This document shows positions 13,201-23,089 of a stretch of 64,000 bases of DNA, in pieces. Each line of letters begins with the position of its first letter. The stretch's first letter is position 1. The stretch spans positions 7,516,501 to 7,580,500 of the forward strand of contig WPIO01000007.1 of the NCBI GenBank assembly GCA_009760855.2, read 5' to 3'. The DNA is from Cristatella mucedo (lineage: Eukaryota > Bryozoa > Phylactolaemata > Cristatellidae). The position numbers and the translations under genes are program-made. Under the pieces are notes generated by a model that was not told the origin of the DNA, ran no database searches, and saw nothing but the letters and a program-made list of their open reading frames with translations.

Positions 13201-16200
13201 TGCGCACCAGACGCCGTGTCAAGGGGGAGATCGCCTCTCAATAAGAACAGCTCACACTACAAGCACAGTGTTCGGCATCGACCATGCGGTATCGATGCCG
13301 GTTGATCAACGAATACAGATCGAAGTTCTTTCACTGACCCACAAGGCCTACCACGGCTTGGCTTCTCCATACCTAGCCAAACTGCTGCACCAGTTTCACC
13401 ATCCTTGTGCTTCCAGGTCTGTATGGACAATAAATTAGCCGTCCCATTCCTTTGCTTAAAGACCGTTGGCGCCAGAAGTTTAGCTCTGCAAGTCCTAGAC
13501 TATGGAACTCGCTTCCACGATTCTTACGCACAACTGCTCATCAGCTGCCGACTATGGCACACCCTTTCCAGCGGTCCTGAGCTGCTACTTCCATGCTGCT
13601 CACTACCTCAACTGCCTAATTCTGCTATGCTTCTCACTTTTTCTTTGCTGCGTGAGATACATTTCGTCTACTGAATGTGTACCAAAAGTCACTCAGGCTG
13701 TGAGTGAGCTATACAAAACTCCCGGATGACACCCACATAGTGGCTTTGTGGAGTTACCGACAAAGATACATTACATCGATGCAACTGCCGGAGGGAGGCA
13801 TCAGCTCTTTACTCGGGACTCTAGCTGTCTCAACCTCAGCATCTAGGCGCTCCCAGCGAATGGCACAGTAATAGCGAGAGAGGAGTCGCATGCTTAGGCG
13901 AACGTCGTGGCCCGGGATACGACGACAAAAAAGAGGGCGTTTCAGCAGCCCATGGCTGCCGAGCACGACATCGAAGCTGCCCGGAGCATCGGCTACTTAC
14001 TCGCCTCATCTTGGTCGCCGACTAGAACGGTCCAGCTTCCTTTCAGCTTGGCACCAGTGTCCTTTTGCTTCATCAGGTCGACAAATTTCTCGCTACAGAA
14101 GCCACAGCGGCACTGCAATCGCGACAGGCAGCCGGGCGGCATCGCAAAGCGAGGTACGAAAGCTTCGACGATCGAACCATCGGGCTTTTAATCTTTGCCG
14201 ACAAGACACAATCAACTTGCTGCGACGCAAAGTGGCTAAGAGCAGCAGAATCAAAAGCTCATGGGGGGCAATAACTTGAACATATAAAATGCACCTTACT
14301 AATGTCAATGCTAACAGCCAAGTCTGATTCCGAGCAGAGCCAGCAGTGCCACGAATATTACTCACAACTCTTGTATGTAGTTCAGCATGCACTCAGGCTT
14401 GACCTTGTGGACTGAAGAGACAGAACATATTTTATAATCATCTCGACAACACTGGAAAATGTCATTTCCCCGGGTGTTTGACAGTGCCCCGACCAATAGC
14501 AACTCAGAAAAAGTGGAGCACCACCACGAATGCAGATGCAGTGTGATCACGCATGGGCATGAACAAATATACATGCACCGGCATGAACGTACAAGCACAC
14601 TAACAAACATGCATGCAGATTGGTGTACGGCATCTACATCGCAAGGCCGACTGCAAAGAACTGACCCTGCAGCTCATAAACCGACTCCAGGTCTGAGAGC
14701 ACGGCTGACTGGGACTTGCTCGGTGTCTCGATCTTTTTCTGGTGAAGCAGTCGTCTGAGCCAGCCTTCATCCTCGTGCAAGTTAATAGTCTTGGAGGACT
14801 CAGCTGGAGGCTGGTCCTTCTGGACTAATCCACTTGTATGAAAATTCAGGGAGCTGCATAAAAAAATCCACATGCCAAACAAATAATTACTTGCTGCTAC
14901 TAATGCTAGCACGAAACCATAGCCAGGGAGTAAAGCAGCTTATAATGACAAGCACATGATTCATCAACACACTAACAACATGGCAAAAACAGATGTCGCA
15001 TCTCTAAAAATTCTCGAAATCGTGTGCTCTCTCAGGCGATAAATCAGCAGACCCTCTCTTTAATTCAGAAAACTGCAAGGATAAAGTGCTCACTAAGCAA
15101 GTCCGAATTTGGGCTTGCTCCCACATTTTCTCTCATAGCCACGCTTACATAGCTTCAGCTGTCGACCTAGACACTTTTTTAAAACCAGCTATTCATTACA
15201 ACCCACATAGGTATTCTCCTGTAAGAGCAAGGCACACAGCATTTGCAATGCAGCTAGGGCAGCCGGTCTGCAATCTATAGCGGGCCGGGCTTCTGGGACT
15301 AAGAGGACTGTGACAATTACATACCAAGGTCACGTCGGCAAGCTAATGCTATACAAACCGTCTATGGGCTCAGATAATAATAACAATAATAGCAATGACA
15401 TTAGCATAATATCAATATGAGGTGTATATGGCATCCTAAAAGAATAAATCTGTTTCTCGGCACTCACGATATGCCAAAAAGGTCGTAAGGTACAGACAAC
15501 AAGCGAACATTCTACAGTACCAAACTTGGTGCATCCATCTGCCTAGCAGCACTACCAGGCCTGCAATAATCCCAATGAGAAATCATAAAGTCACGAATGT
15601 AGAACGTGTGAGCTACAGTGCGCATCTCATCCACGAGAGGCTTTTGGCCTGCCCACTGAGGCCTCCCCACAAAGGTCTGCATAGGGTGCTCAACGTGTCA
15701 TGCAGGTCACTAACGAGGTGGCCGAGTTCTGCAAGAGGCAGAGACATCTATGATGGATGCCTGTGCTAACTTGCTTGCACTTCACCGGCCAGGTCATGAG
15801 GTTCAAACCAGCTTCGAGCAGTTTCCGATCGCCAAGCATGGATGAGAACCGCTGGCACTGCTCTGCTGCGGCTTTTACGTGCAAGAGCCCACCACTTACA
15901 AGTTTCAGCGTGACTAAAATAATTCTAAGCTAATCCTCAATCTGGCTACCATACAAAGTCTAGGCAGTTTCGACATCCACGACACCCAAGCCTAGCTGCA
16001 CAGTCTTTCACCAACTGTGAACAGTAAAAGTGCACAAGGCCTGCAAGTCCTGAGTTACAGAAGTCTAGAAAGTGTGTAAAAAGGCATCCACCAATTTTTC
16101 TGTGGTATCCTTGTCTAGCAAGCCTGCATTTTAGCAATGGCATGCTGCTGAAAGTAGGATTTGACTGTGGAGCTGATGTGGCTGCAAAAGGTGATTTAGG

Positions 16201-19200
16201 AAAAAGACACTCAGATTTCGTGCTGAAGCTGTAGAAGAAATCATGGTCCAGCCAATTTTTTGGGTTAGGGCGTTCAATTTCTGAACAATACTAGGCTTGC
16301 ACATAACTAGTAAGATCGTTATATTATCAGTCAACGAGAAAGTTTGCAGCAATTCAACTGTAAAAGTTAGCCATAAATACTGCCAGGGAGTCAAGGGAGT
16401 TCGATGCATTGGAAGTTAAGAAAAAATTAACGTATGTGTAGAGCTGTGAGTCATGTGCATAACAATAAAACCTCAGGATTAATCCCCCTTTTAGAGGCTT
16501 ACAGGATGACTGAAGCCCTTTGGCATCAAGCTTAGAAGTCTGTCACGAGATAGGACCTAAACTGGTGCAGTGCACTGCCAGGGATTCACCCCCTTCGAAA
16601 TAGCACCAAGATATAGGCCAAGGTGCACACAATTGCTACCACAGAACTTGGTAAACAGACGAGAGAAAGTCAGTAGCAGTCACACAGCTCAATGGCTGGT
16701 ACAGATCGAGTACTACTGACTTATCAACTGCTATTGTTACATCATCCTCTTGAGTTAGTGGGTCCATATGCTTCGTCCTTCACATGCTCATGCATGCAAA
16801 CACTGAGCATCCTGCCACTAACCATTTTTGCATGCTGACCCTGTGCATATCACCCCAAGCCATACTTTGCTTGTTGTTATTGAGCATGCTGCTGCTAACC
16901 ATTCAATGGTGCTTCCTTTGCAGCAAACGTAAAGTGCCTGAAAGAGATTGAGTTCTCTGAGGGTGCTATACCAAATGCATTATTATTATTTTTACTATTA
17001 TTATATTCAACATCCATGCTCGAGCCGAATATCATAGTACAGTCTGAATGCATAAGAATGTTTTCAATTGCAATAGGGTGCTGAACCACACCCACAACTC
17101 AGGGGCAGTCGGCTTCCAGAGTCGATATCATCGGCTGGACTTTATGCTGGTTCAACCGTGATGGAACACTAGGTAAGGCTAGGCGGTTTCTTTTCACGAC
17201 CTCGGTCCCGAGGTCATGGGTTCGAATCCTGCGTTTAGTGATCCTTTACAGCAGCAGCAAGCAGTGGTGATAGCCGTAATGGCTCTTTCTCTTCTGTCGC
17301 TATTCAAAAGACGCTGTTAAAAATCAGCTAGTTTTTTTTAACTAGGCGGGGATAACTTACATATGAGAAGTGGCTGCAGTAGTGCAGGACCCTCAAAATG
17401 CCTGAATGCATATGCTAGCTTTGGAAGGAGTTGCAAGAAAAGCAGCAATTTACAAATATAGAGCGACCAATGAAAGACTGCCAGGTGCGGAACTGAGCAT
17501 AGAAAAAGTTTTCGTCTGGAGGGAGACCATTCCTACAATCTCTGGTATTCAAGGCCAGTGCTATACCGATTGACCAATGTGACCATGGTCCTACTGTACT
17601 CAATACAAGGCTGCAAGCACTGGCTTTAAATTGCCCCTCGTGTGGTCGAGCCATGCAATGCTGCAGGCAACTGTGGTGTGGTATTTGTTCCTACCTGCCT
17701 GATACTATGTAAGTCCAGCAGAGTTTACTGGTTGCAGACCATCGAAGATGTAGCTACAGTAGTGCCCAAACATTAGATTTACAAAACACCCATGCACACT
17801 CAGAGAGTAAACTGATGTAGTTCTAGCCCACAGCCCAGAATATTTTCTCCGGACTTCAAAGCTTGAATAATTGGGTGAATGGCGGTGCATCTCACCGAGA
17901 TTGTGCCGACACTATGCCAATTTTCACCCCTGCACAGTTTAATCGGTTGGGAGAGCTGAGTGATTCCTTCAAATGCACCCACTTATCTCAAAGTATCTTG
18001 AATGGCTGTGTGCCAGAGACAGCTTACAGATTCAGCTTCCTTGCTTGCGCTATCCTTCGGATAAGGAGATCCTCGTCATTACGGACTGCCAGGCGGTCAG
18101 ACTTTTCTCACTGGAAAAGACCTGCAGTGAATACCAGTCAAGCAATGGATCGACTCCAAGGTTTTATCGCTCACTTTTAGGCCCCTTCAGTCTTTGGCTC
18201 CAGCATATCTATAAGATCTACTCCCCCACCAGGCTAAGCATCGTACCACCTGCTTTTTGGAATCCAACAGTTTACCAATACCTCGTACAAACCTCAAATC
18301 CTTTGGAGACCACATATTTAGTTCGTATGCTCCCAAAGCCTGGAACTCACTCCCGACTTGCGTCGCAACATCCCCTGACTTGACCACATTTGAAAAGAAC
18401 TTAAAAAGCACCTATTTATGACAGAACTTAGTGGGCCTCTGGGACTCGTCCTTTATGTGCTCATGGGTGCTGACTGGGCATGCTGCCTGCCACTAACCAC
18501 AGTTGCATGCTGACCCTGTGCATGTCACCCCTAACCATATTATTCATGTTGTTTACCAAGCATGATACCACTTATCATTCGATCGTGTCTCTTTTGCAGC
18601 AAATGTAAAGTGCCTAGAAAGAGATTGAGTTCTCTGAGGGCACTTTATCAAGTGTATTATTATTATTATTATTATTGACGAACTCTAACGGTCGTCAGCG
18701 GGAAGTCGTTTCGTGAGCACTTAATGATGTGCACTCACAGCTTACTGCTGAAGAGAAATTGCACAGTGCCAGAGCATAATGAACAGCAGAACTTCAATGG
18801 TCATTCTGCTAGCATCCACAGGTATGACGATAACAATTTGGAACAGCCGAAGAACAAGAAAGATGCCGTTCCAATTCACCATCGCTCTGCTCCGACGAGC
18901 CAAAGGTTGTTCTCGGAGCTAAGACACGTACACACCGAAACCACAGCCATGGTGGGCTCCTGATTGTGAGCACCTCAGGCCTTCTCTAGTGCAATATCAA
19001 TGAGCTAACGAAACGCAATGCGTCTTACAATTTTTAATGCCTATTAGTAAGTCAATGAATAATACGTGCGTACCTTCGAACGACTTATACACACATGTAA
19101 GACCATTCAAGGATCGCAAAATGGTGAACAGATCAGCCGGTTAGGTAGCTTGGTGCCAGGTTACGATAGCTTCTAGCAAGAATGCCAGGACCTAAAAGAG

Positions 19201-19962
19201 GGTGACACACGCGCACACACTCACGCGCGCACGCATTCACGCACACACACACACACGCACACACAGTGGCTCCCAGACTCGGTGGCTCCCAGGGTTCTCC
19301 CGGAAGTTGGGGTTTACTGATACCGATACACGTGTTCATGATAGATGCTGGAACGCTCAAATCCGGCGAGACCTTGTTCAATTACATCCCATTCACGAAC
19401 TCGCCTCTTACGAAAAATCGGCTAGATTTCCGAAACGGATTGGGTCCGGTGCGCGATTAAAGTGCGACGCGAGTAGACGCAGCGCTACTGCCTAGTGATT
19501 TCGAGCGTCGCCACCATGCATGCGGTCAGCGCCAGCTCGTCGCTCAGGACCAGTTGGTGGCATATTTTTTCTAGCTAAATTCTCGCTACAAAAGTTGTGA
19601 CGTTTTGAAATTTTTTCAGAATATCCTTTATAAAGTGGCAAGTCGTATTCTAACGCCGTTGCCTAATCTCAGACGCAATAGGTAATGTTTACACAGAGTC
19701 ACCTGGCACCTTGCTCCAACCTTAAGGGGAAAGAGATCCAAGATACAAGGACAGTGCATTGAATATGCTTCAGTACCGAGAATGGCTTCGTGAAATAATA
19801 CGCTGCTGAATGCTTGGGCGAATGCGAGACAGGCGCTCAAGGCGCCGACCGCGAGACTAAATCCGCGGCGCAACGTCGTCCTTACCAGGCAATCTGCGCA
19901 GGTCGATCTGCACTACTTAATATCTTAGCTCCGCGTGTCCAAAGTGTTCTTAGCTGCGCCAT
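4202..19962 (-). CDS. NIPSNAP: NIPSNAP-family mitochondrial protein, complete nine-exon gene
   Basis: Coding exons, in order of translation, are 19886-19962, 14666-14853, 14366-14411, 14001-14092, 12464-12534, 10599-10739, 9514-9640, 5056-5139 and 4202-4266. They total 891 bases, or 296 residues plus a TAG stop. Every intron starts with GT and ends with AG, and the phases chain without a break (2,1,2,1,0,0,1,1). The residues follow known NIPSNAP proteins along their length: [82 protein letters not shown], and the C-terminal [15 protein letters not shown]. Vertebrate family members are of similar length (about 284 residues). The N-terminus ([17 protein letters not shown]) has basic residues and no acidic ones for its first 18 positions, as expected for a mitochondrial presequence. 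NIPSNAP proteins are mitochondrial, with roles proposed in mitophagy and metabolism; orthology to one vertebrate paralog cannot be decided here. The first exon is the least certain because it rests on phase, splice signals and presequence-like composition. Confidence 0.92.
5056..5139 (-). CDS. NIPSNAP: NIPSNAP exon 8
   Basis: It encodes [18 protein letters not shown] and [10 protein letters not shown], typical of the NIPSNAP C-terminal third. The acceptor is CTGTTTCAG and the donor GTACGT. It lies 4.4 kb from exon 7; that intron holds a LINE, a SINE and a minisatellite. Confidence 0.95.
5600..5860. repeat. Minisatellite with an 18-base period in a NIPSNAP intron
   Basis: Repeats of CTTCACCTCTGCCTCGTC, with diverged flanking units. 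On the minus strand (the gene's own strand) the array sits in a 123-codon open frame reading KDEAEV repeats (5908 to 5537). On the plus strand it reads PLPRPS repeats. Both can follow from an 18-base unit without stops. No splice-site evidence makes it an exon. Confidence 0.9.
6650..6800 (-). mobile_element. LINE A-related C-terminal fragment
   Basis: The minus strand encodes [20 protein letters not shown], a degenerate counterpart of the LINE A segment ending [11 protein letters not shown]. It lies in the intron between NIPSNAP exons 7 and 8. Confidence 0.6.
7345..8513 (+). mobile_element. LINE A, 5'-truncated, interrupted by SINE1
   Basis: Begins downstream of the RT catalytic motif, then carries the counterparts of [29 protein letters not shown], the C-terminal domain and a 3' UTR ending in TTATTATTATT. 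The 3' UTR is interrupted at 8167-8345 by a SINE1 copy on the opposite strand. It is in the NIPSNAP intron, opposite to the gene. Confidence 0.9.
8167..8345 (-). mobile_element. SINE1 (tRNA-derived) inserted in a LINE A 3' UTR
   Basis: Read on the minus strand, it has a tRNA-like head with a perfect B-box (GGTTCGAATCC, 8268-8278). A conserved body follows (GCGATCCTTTATCGCCGC, then GATAGCCG), with a tail near 8170. The CCAA at both junctions may be a short target-site duplication. LINE A consensus resumes on both sides. Confidence 0.85.
8520..9500. other. Intronic DNA with no recognised element
   Basis: Includes a run of nine G at 9420-9428 and short open frames. Nothing matched a known family. 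Confidence 0.3.
9514..9640 (-). CDS. NIPSNAP: NIPSNAP exon 7
   Basis: It encodes [18 protein letters not shown], then [16 protein letters not shown], matching the family region between the two NIPSNAP ferredoxin-like repeats. The acceptor is CTTTGTAG and the donor GTAAAG. Confidence 0.95.
9645..10590. other. Intron between NIPSNAP exons 6 and 7
   Basis: CAG-rich patches occur near 9950-10010 (tgctgcagcaggcaatg and its inverse). No element was recognised. Confidence 0.35.
10599..10739 (-). CDS. NIPSNAP: NIPSNAP exon 6
   Basis: This is 47 codons in phase 0. It encodes [19 protein letters not shown] and then [12 protein letters not shown], the most recognisable NIPSNAP signature. The acceptor is GATTTTAG and the donor GTTTGT. 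Confidence 0.95.
11090..11628 (-). mobile_element. LINE A copy with inverted 5' segment (twin-priming structure)
   Basis: From 11090 to about 11539 the minus strand reads LINE A 3' UTR and C-terminal domain. At about 11540 the orientation switches: 11540-11628 matches the plus-strand RT segment 42508-42598 ([18 protein letters not shown], then the catalytic region, with the YADD Ala codon and first Asp codon changed). About 630 bases of consensus are missing at the switch. It lies in a NIPSNAP intron. Confidence 0.85.
11629..12346 (-). mobile_element. LINE A, 5'-truncated
   Basis: The (TTA)n tail at 11629-11652 directly abuts the previous element. The 3' UTR, C-terminal domain and SAARLVC region follow on the minus strand, ending near 12346. 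It is in the same orientation as the NIPSNAP gene. Confidence 0.9.
12464..12534 (-). CDS. NIPSNAP: NIPSNAP exon 5
   Basis: It encodes [20 protein letters not shown], a clear match to the family's HLWRFSGGYP motif. The acceptor is ACTTGTAG and the donor GTACGA. It lies between two LINE A copies on one side and a LINE RT fragment on the other. Confidence 0.93.
12635..13080 (+). mobile_element. LINE A-type reverse transcriptase fragment
   Basis: Encodes [35 protein letters not shown] and FHFYADD. The catalytic YADD is intact near 12895-12906. A frameshift follows. Neither a 5' nor a 3' end of the element was seen. Confidence 0.8.
13240..13795 (+). mobile_element. LINE C, 3' end
   Basis: Encodes [20 protein letters not shown] and [13 protein letters not shown], then [15 protein letters not shown], the C-terminal signature of a CR1/L2-type family distinct from LINE A. 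The 3' end has GTGGCTTTGTGGAGTTAC and GATACATTACAT, shared with 47118-47160 on the other strand. Confidence 0.8.
14001..14092 (-). CDS. NIPSNAP: NIPSNAP exon 4
   Basis: It encodes [10 protein letters not shown] and then [15 protein letters not shown], the counterpart of the family's GNWNTWYGEQDQA. The acceptor is TCTGTAG and the donor GTAAGT. Confidence 0.9.
14366..14411 (-). CDS. NIPSNAP: NIPSNAP exon 3
   Basis: This 46-base exon encodes [15 protein letters not shown], matching the family's FHNVKPEC motif. Its acceptor is CTTCAG and its donor GTGAGT. Confidence 0.9.
14666..14853 (-). CDS. NIPSNAP: NIPSNAP exon 2
   Basis: The acceptor is a T-rich tract ending in TGCAG, and the donor is GTCAGT. 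The exon encodes [27 protein letters not shown] and ESVYELQ. These correspond to the family's N-terminal GSWFRSLFVHKVD and LYKLQ region. A shorter exon starting at 14824 or 14819 is possible but would break the phase with exon 1. Confidence 0.85.
14854..15930. other. Start of NIPSNAP intron 1, no recognised element
   Basis: An open stretch on the minus strand at 15690-15884 reads [21 protein letters not shown] could not assemble it into phase-consistent exons. Confidence 0.35.
15940..16490 (-). mobile_element. Degenerate LINE A-type RT fragment
   Basis: The minus strand follows the segment between the RT catalytic site and the SAARLVC region, collinear with 28800-29290. No intact frame remains. 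Confidence 0.7.
16758..17008 (+). mobile_element. LINE A 3' UTR fragment
   Basis: Matches the 3' UTR from the GTGGGTCC segment through CAGCAAACGTAAAGTGCC to a TTATTATTATT tail. It is truncated at its 5' end within the last coding bases. Confidence 0.85.
17162..17330 (+). mobile_element. SINE1
   Basis: tRNA-like head with perfect B-box GGTTCGAATCC (17219-17229), the shared body (GTGATCCTTTACAGC, GTGATAGCCG) and the tail GCTGTTAAAAATCAGCTA. Confidence 0.85.
17340..18090. other. Unassigned intronic DNA
   Basis: No protein family or repeat shared with the rest of the window was recognised. Confidence 0.3.
18095..18677 (+). mobile_element. LINE A, 3' end
   Basis: Starts near the [12 protein letters not shown] segment. 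Carries the C-terminal domain with frameshifts, a full 3' UTR and a (TTA)n tail at 18655-18677. Confidence 0.9.
18680..19440. repeat. Unassigned DNA with a (CA)/(CG)-rich microsatellite
   Basis: The tract at 19203-19266 is alternating CA with CG variants. The rest holds no recognised feature. Confidence 0.6.
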
Positions 19963-20125
19963 GATATCTATTTGCCGCAGACGCCTGGCATGCAGCCTTC
20001 ACGCGGCCACGATATGGCTGCAGGCTGGTCACGGCCTTCAAGGGTCACGACTTCTGCCGGAAATGTATCACGTGGGCTGTAACGCCATAACTACGTATAT
20101 GCGGGCGACCGCTCCGCGCTGGATG
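19440..20125 (-). promoter_or_regulatory. CpG-richer interval around NIPSNAP exon 1
   Basis: CG dinucleotides are visibly denser here than in flanking DNA, and the interval contains the predicted first exon. A promoter on the minus strand just above 19962 is inferred. No TATA box or start site can be fixed by eye. Confidence 0.4.
19886..19962 (-). CDS. NIPSNAP: NIPSNAP exon 1 (start codon and presequence)
   Basis: The ATG is at 19962-19960. The exon encodes about 25 residues rich in Arg, Lys and Ala, and ends in phase 2 before a GTAAGG donor. It joins in frame to the exon at 14853. The surrounding 19.4-20.15 kb is comparatively rich in CpG, which fits a promoter-proximal exon. No family motif lies here, so the call rests on phase and composition. 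Confidence 0.7.
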
Positions 20126-20290
20126 TTACTCCGTCTGTACCTCCACAAAGCCACAAAGACTAAGTGGGTGTTGCGAATGGGAGTTTTCTGTAGCACACTC
20201 AGAGTCCAAGCAGCTTTTGGTATTCGTGCGGGAACCGACAAACTTCATCGTACGCATTCGAGAGAATGTGAGAAGCGTAGCTGATGTTAC
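20125..20290 (-). mobile_element. LINE C 3' fragment
   Basis: Matches 47127-47290: CTCCACAAAGCCAC, then GAGTTTTCTGTAGC and GAGAATGTGAGAAGCG. It is just upstream of the predicted NIPSNAP start. Confidence 0.7.
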
Positions 20291-20790
20291 ACGCTTTTTG
20301 TGCAGCTTCCACGTTTGGACAGAACCAGGCCGCGAACACAGCGCTCGTAACTTTGCTAGTCTCAGCCGACGCACGACGAATGCTGGTGAATCTTGTATCG
20401 CCGCTAGTGAATTGTACGTGCTGCACTAATGAATGAAGGTCAGCTGACAGTTGCCGAAGCGACGAAGGCAGCGACGAAGAGCGCCCATACCCCAGCATTT
20501 CAAGTCCGTATCCATAACAACGTACACGAGTTTATTCGACAGCAGCGGAGGGTCACGAGCGTTCATGACGAATACCGATGGCTTGGTGACCGGGAGTTCA
20601 AATCAGCTCAAATGCCTCGGCTAACTCCGGAAACATGAGTGACTCCATATCTCGCGGCGTCCGCTTTTATTCAGCGTCGGCCTATAGATTATCGCATATT
20701 TGATCCCTAGCCATTAAAATTCAAAATTCACGAACCTTGAGTAAATAATGTCGGTCATTAATATATGGCTGGTTTGGTTCGCCGTACTTT
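20290..20790 (+). repeat. Unclassified repeat D, copy 1
   Basis: Shares CAGCTTCCACGTTTGGACAG, an internal GACGAAGAGC segment and the block around GGCGTCCGCTTTTATTCAGC with 25703-25755 and 26322-26745. No coding or terminal repeats were seen. Confidence 0.55.
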
Positions 20791-20948
20791 CACTCAGTCA
20801 AGAGGGCAGTCGGTGAAGTGAGTAGCTTGCGAGGAGCAGCACGGCATGGCTGGAAATGGTTGCCAGAACAGAGTCAGAGATCGCAGTGTGAAATTTTTTA
20901 CTCTTCGCCATGTCGTGCTTAAGCAGCCAGCTGAGTAAAAAATAACAG

Positions 20949-21108
20949 CCTATTTAACAGCTTATTTTGTATAGCGGCAGAAGAGCCTTGTAAGGCTATC
21001 GCCACCGCTTGCCGCGGCGATAAAGGATCGTTCACCGCTGAATTCAAACCTTGGGACCTCGGTCGTGAAGAGCAACCGTATTACCTAGTGGGCCATCACA
21101 GCCAAGGC
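20949..21108 (-). mobile_element. SINE1, diverged
   Basis: The minus strand carries the SINE1 body (GCGATAAAGGATCG as seen on plus) and a degraded B-box at 21040-21050. The tail has the TTTAACAGC motif. Confidence 0.75.
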
Positions 21109-21109
21109 T

Positions 21110-21575
21110 GGAAGTCTTCACTGTGGTTGATGCTCATACACTTTATGGCACATTTTTGAGACCCTAACATAAGCCGCTCGTGCTATAGTACATACAGTAG
21201 TAGAGCCATGCGATGGACATGGTCATTTGCCTCCCCCTAGAGCTGAGGGGGGTTCAGTGACATGGGGGGGGGGGTCGCCCTCTATATGTACGTCCCGACC
21301 GGCACCAATGGCGACATAATCGACATCCACTCAATGAGCAACCGAGTTCGCGTCGAATAAGTGCAGTGACTGTCAGTGAGTGTTTTTCTTTTTTTACTGG
21401 TTTAGCCGCGTCTTGCTATCTTGTCCTCTGGCTGAAAATCGTCGCTCTGCCACTTGGCAAACATGTACCAGCACATTGTTTTTAATAAATTGCATATGTT
21501 CAGCATTTTCTATAACTATGCTTTGGCCATGCGCTGATTGCTGGTAATAACCAACGCCTTAAATATACAAAATAG
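21110..21575. other. Unassigned DNA with G-runs
   Basis: Includes G-rich tracts near 21248-21275. No element was recognised. Confidence 0.3.
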
Positions 21576-21576
21576 A

Positions 21577-22995
21577 AATATAATTCATTTGTACAGTGCT
21601 TGAAGATAGATTGATCTCTCTTTTGAGGCGCTTCACGTATGCACGGGGGGTGTAGCGCCCTGCTGGCCTTGGCTGAATTTTAGCGCGAACAAGAGCTGTT
21701 CGGAGACGGGTAAGAACTTCTTTGTCCTGGAGCAGTGAGCCAGAGAGGAGCATCAGTGCGGTTAGAGAGGAAGCGCTTAAGAGCAAGCCAGGAAGCTCTG
21801 AGACGAGCGATGGTGACTCAGCCTTTATAATTGGTCCGATACCCGCGGAAGCTGCTGATGGATGTTGGCTGGCCTGTCAACCTCCGCCTTCACTCGGTCC
21901 AAGAAAGAATCGTCTGGAACCCATTCGCCATTCAAGCTGGACAGAGGTGCCTTCCAGTGGCCTGGGGACGGTATTAATTCCTTACCGCAATGGGCCAAGG
22001 TGTCGGGCCCTCTATACCACTCAATACCACTAAGCTCTTGCCCCATTGTCTCAGCTAAGTATTTAAGAGGCGAGCGAGGCTCGCTCTGGGTCTTTTGTTT
22101 TTGGTCTCTTCTGGTCTTCTGTCCCGCTCTGCGCTTCGACGCCGTCGGACTCGTTTCTCTGAAAGCGAGGGAGGAGGGCGGGCTGTCCGCCGACGCTGGA
22201 CGGAACAGAACAAGACAGCGCAAGGAGGATTCGGTGGACTCCACCGAATACGGTCGTATCGCGCCCGAGCTGGCATTCTGTGTTTCTTTTGTGTTTTGTG
22301 TGTGCGCGCTAGCACGCGGTCTTGGCATAGGGATTAGCCGGTGCGAGCTAGGCGTAGTTGACATGTGTGGCGGCCTAGTTCTCCGGTTAGAGTTTAGGCT
22401 CCAGTTTGAGCTCCGTCCATTTGGGTCGTACCCCAGTATAGATGTAAGTAGCGGAAGTGTGGAGACGTGTTTCCTCCACAGGAGTGCTTGAGGTGGCGTG
22501 GGTGGATTATTCCAGCCGCACTGGTGGAAATCGAGTCCTAGTTCTCCGGTTAGGGTTTAGGCTACGGTTCGCGCTTCAGTGTGGAGAAGTATTCCCTCCG
22601 CAAGAGTGTTGGTACTGTTGAGAACGTGCGAGGAGTGTGGAGATAAAGCTGAACTAGACGCGAAGCGACTTTGTGCGCTTGCGAATAAAGTTAAGTAAAA
22701 TCCCCAATTTGTGTCTTGCTTTCCAGTTCACGCCGCGGACTCACGACCCCCTTTAGTAACGGTAACCAGGTCAGCGCCAGAAACGCTCGTTTCGTGGCGG
22801 CCAGCTTATTGCGCGTAGGCGTGCATCGAACGGCATTAGGCGCTAGGCTACGCCGCTAGGTAAGCGGCAGGTCAAGCCTACCCCGCCGAGCCTTCGGCGT
22901 TACAGGGGGGGGGGTCGAGCCCATGACCTCAGTCAACTGAATTCACCTTGACCTTGATCGGGTCAGCATCTTAATCGCTGGCCCAAACCAGCGCG
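21577..22995 (-). mobile_element. SINE2 copy split by an LTR
   Basis: The tRNA-like head (GGGCTCGA box) is at 22905-22995, and the LINE-like tail (GAAGCGCCTCAAAAGAGAG) is at 21577-21650, both on minus. The two halves rejoin at a G-run when 21651-22904 is removed, matching the uninterrupted copies at 28261-28396 and 36790-36935. Confidence 0.75.
21651..22904. mobile_element. Probable solo LTR, 1254 bases
   Basis: Begins TGTAGCGC and ends GCGTTACA, a near-perfect short inverted repeat with TG..CA ends. It is flanked by G-runs (21645-21650 and 22905-22914) compatible with a 4-6 base target duplication. A TATA-like TATTTAAG is at 22060-22067 and AATAAA at 22684-22689, the order expected for U3-R-U5 on plus. 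No gag-pol, primer-binding site or second LTR is seen. Internal imperfect direct repeats are 163 bases apart (from 22374 and 22537). The 209-codon open frame at 21862-22491 has no recognised domain and is probably incidental. The family is unknown. Confidence 0.65.
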
Positions 22996-23089
22996 GCACG
23001 GTCTCCAGTTTAAGATATGGAAGCATCATGATGACTGGCCGTGAACCCGCTATTTGAATATAACGCTGAATGGTAAGGCAGTTATGAAA

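Noticed and set aside
15690-15884. Possible host exons ([33 protein letters not shown])
   Set aside because: The apparent donor and acceptor do not give a consistent phase and no family is recognisable.
21862-22491. 209-codon open frame as a gene
   Set aside because: It lies within the probable LTR, overlaps the TATA-like box, has other open frames opposite it and shows no known domain.
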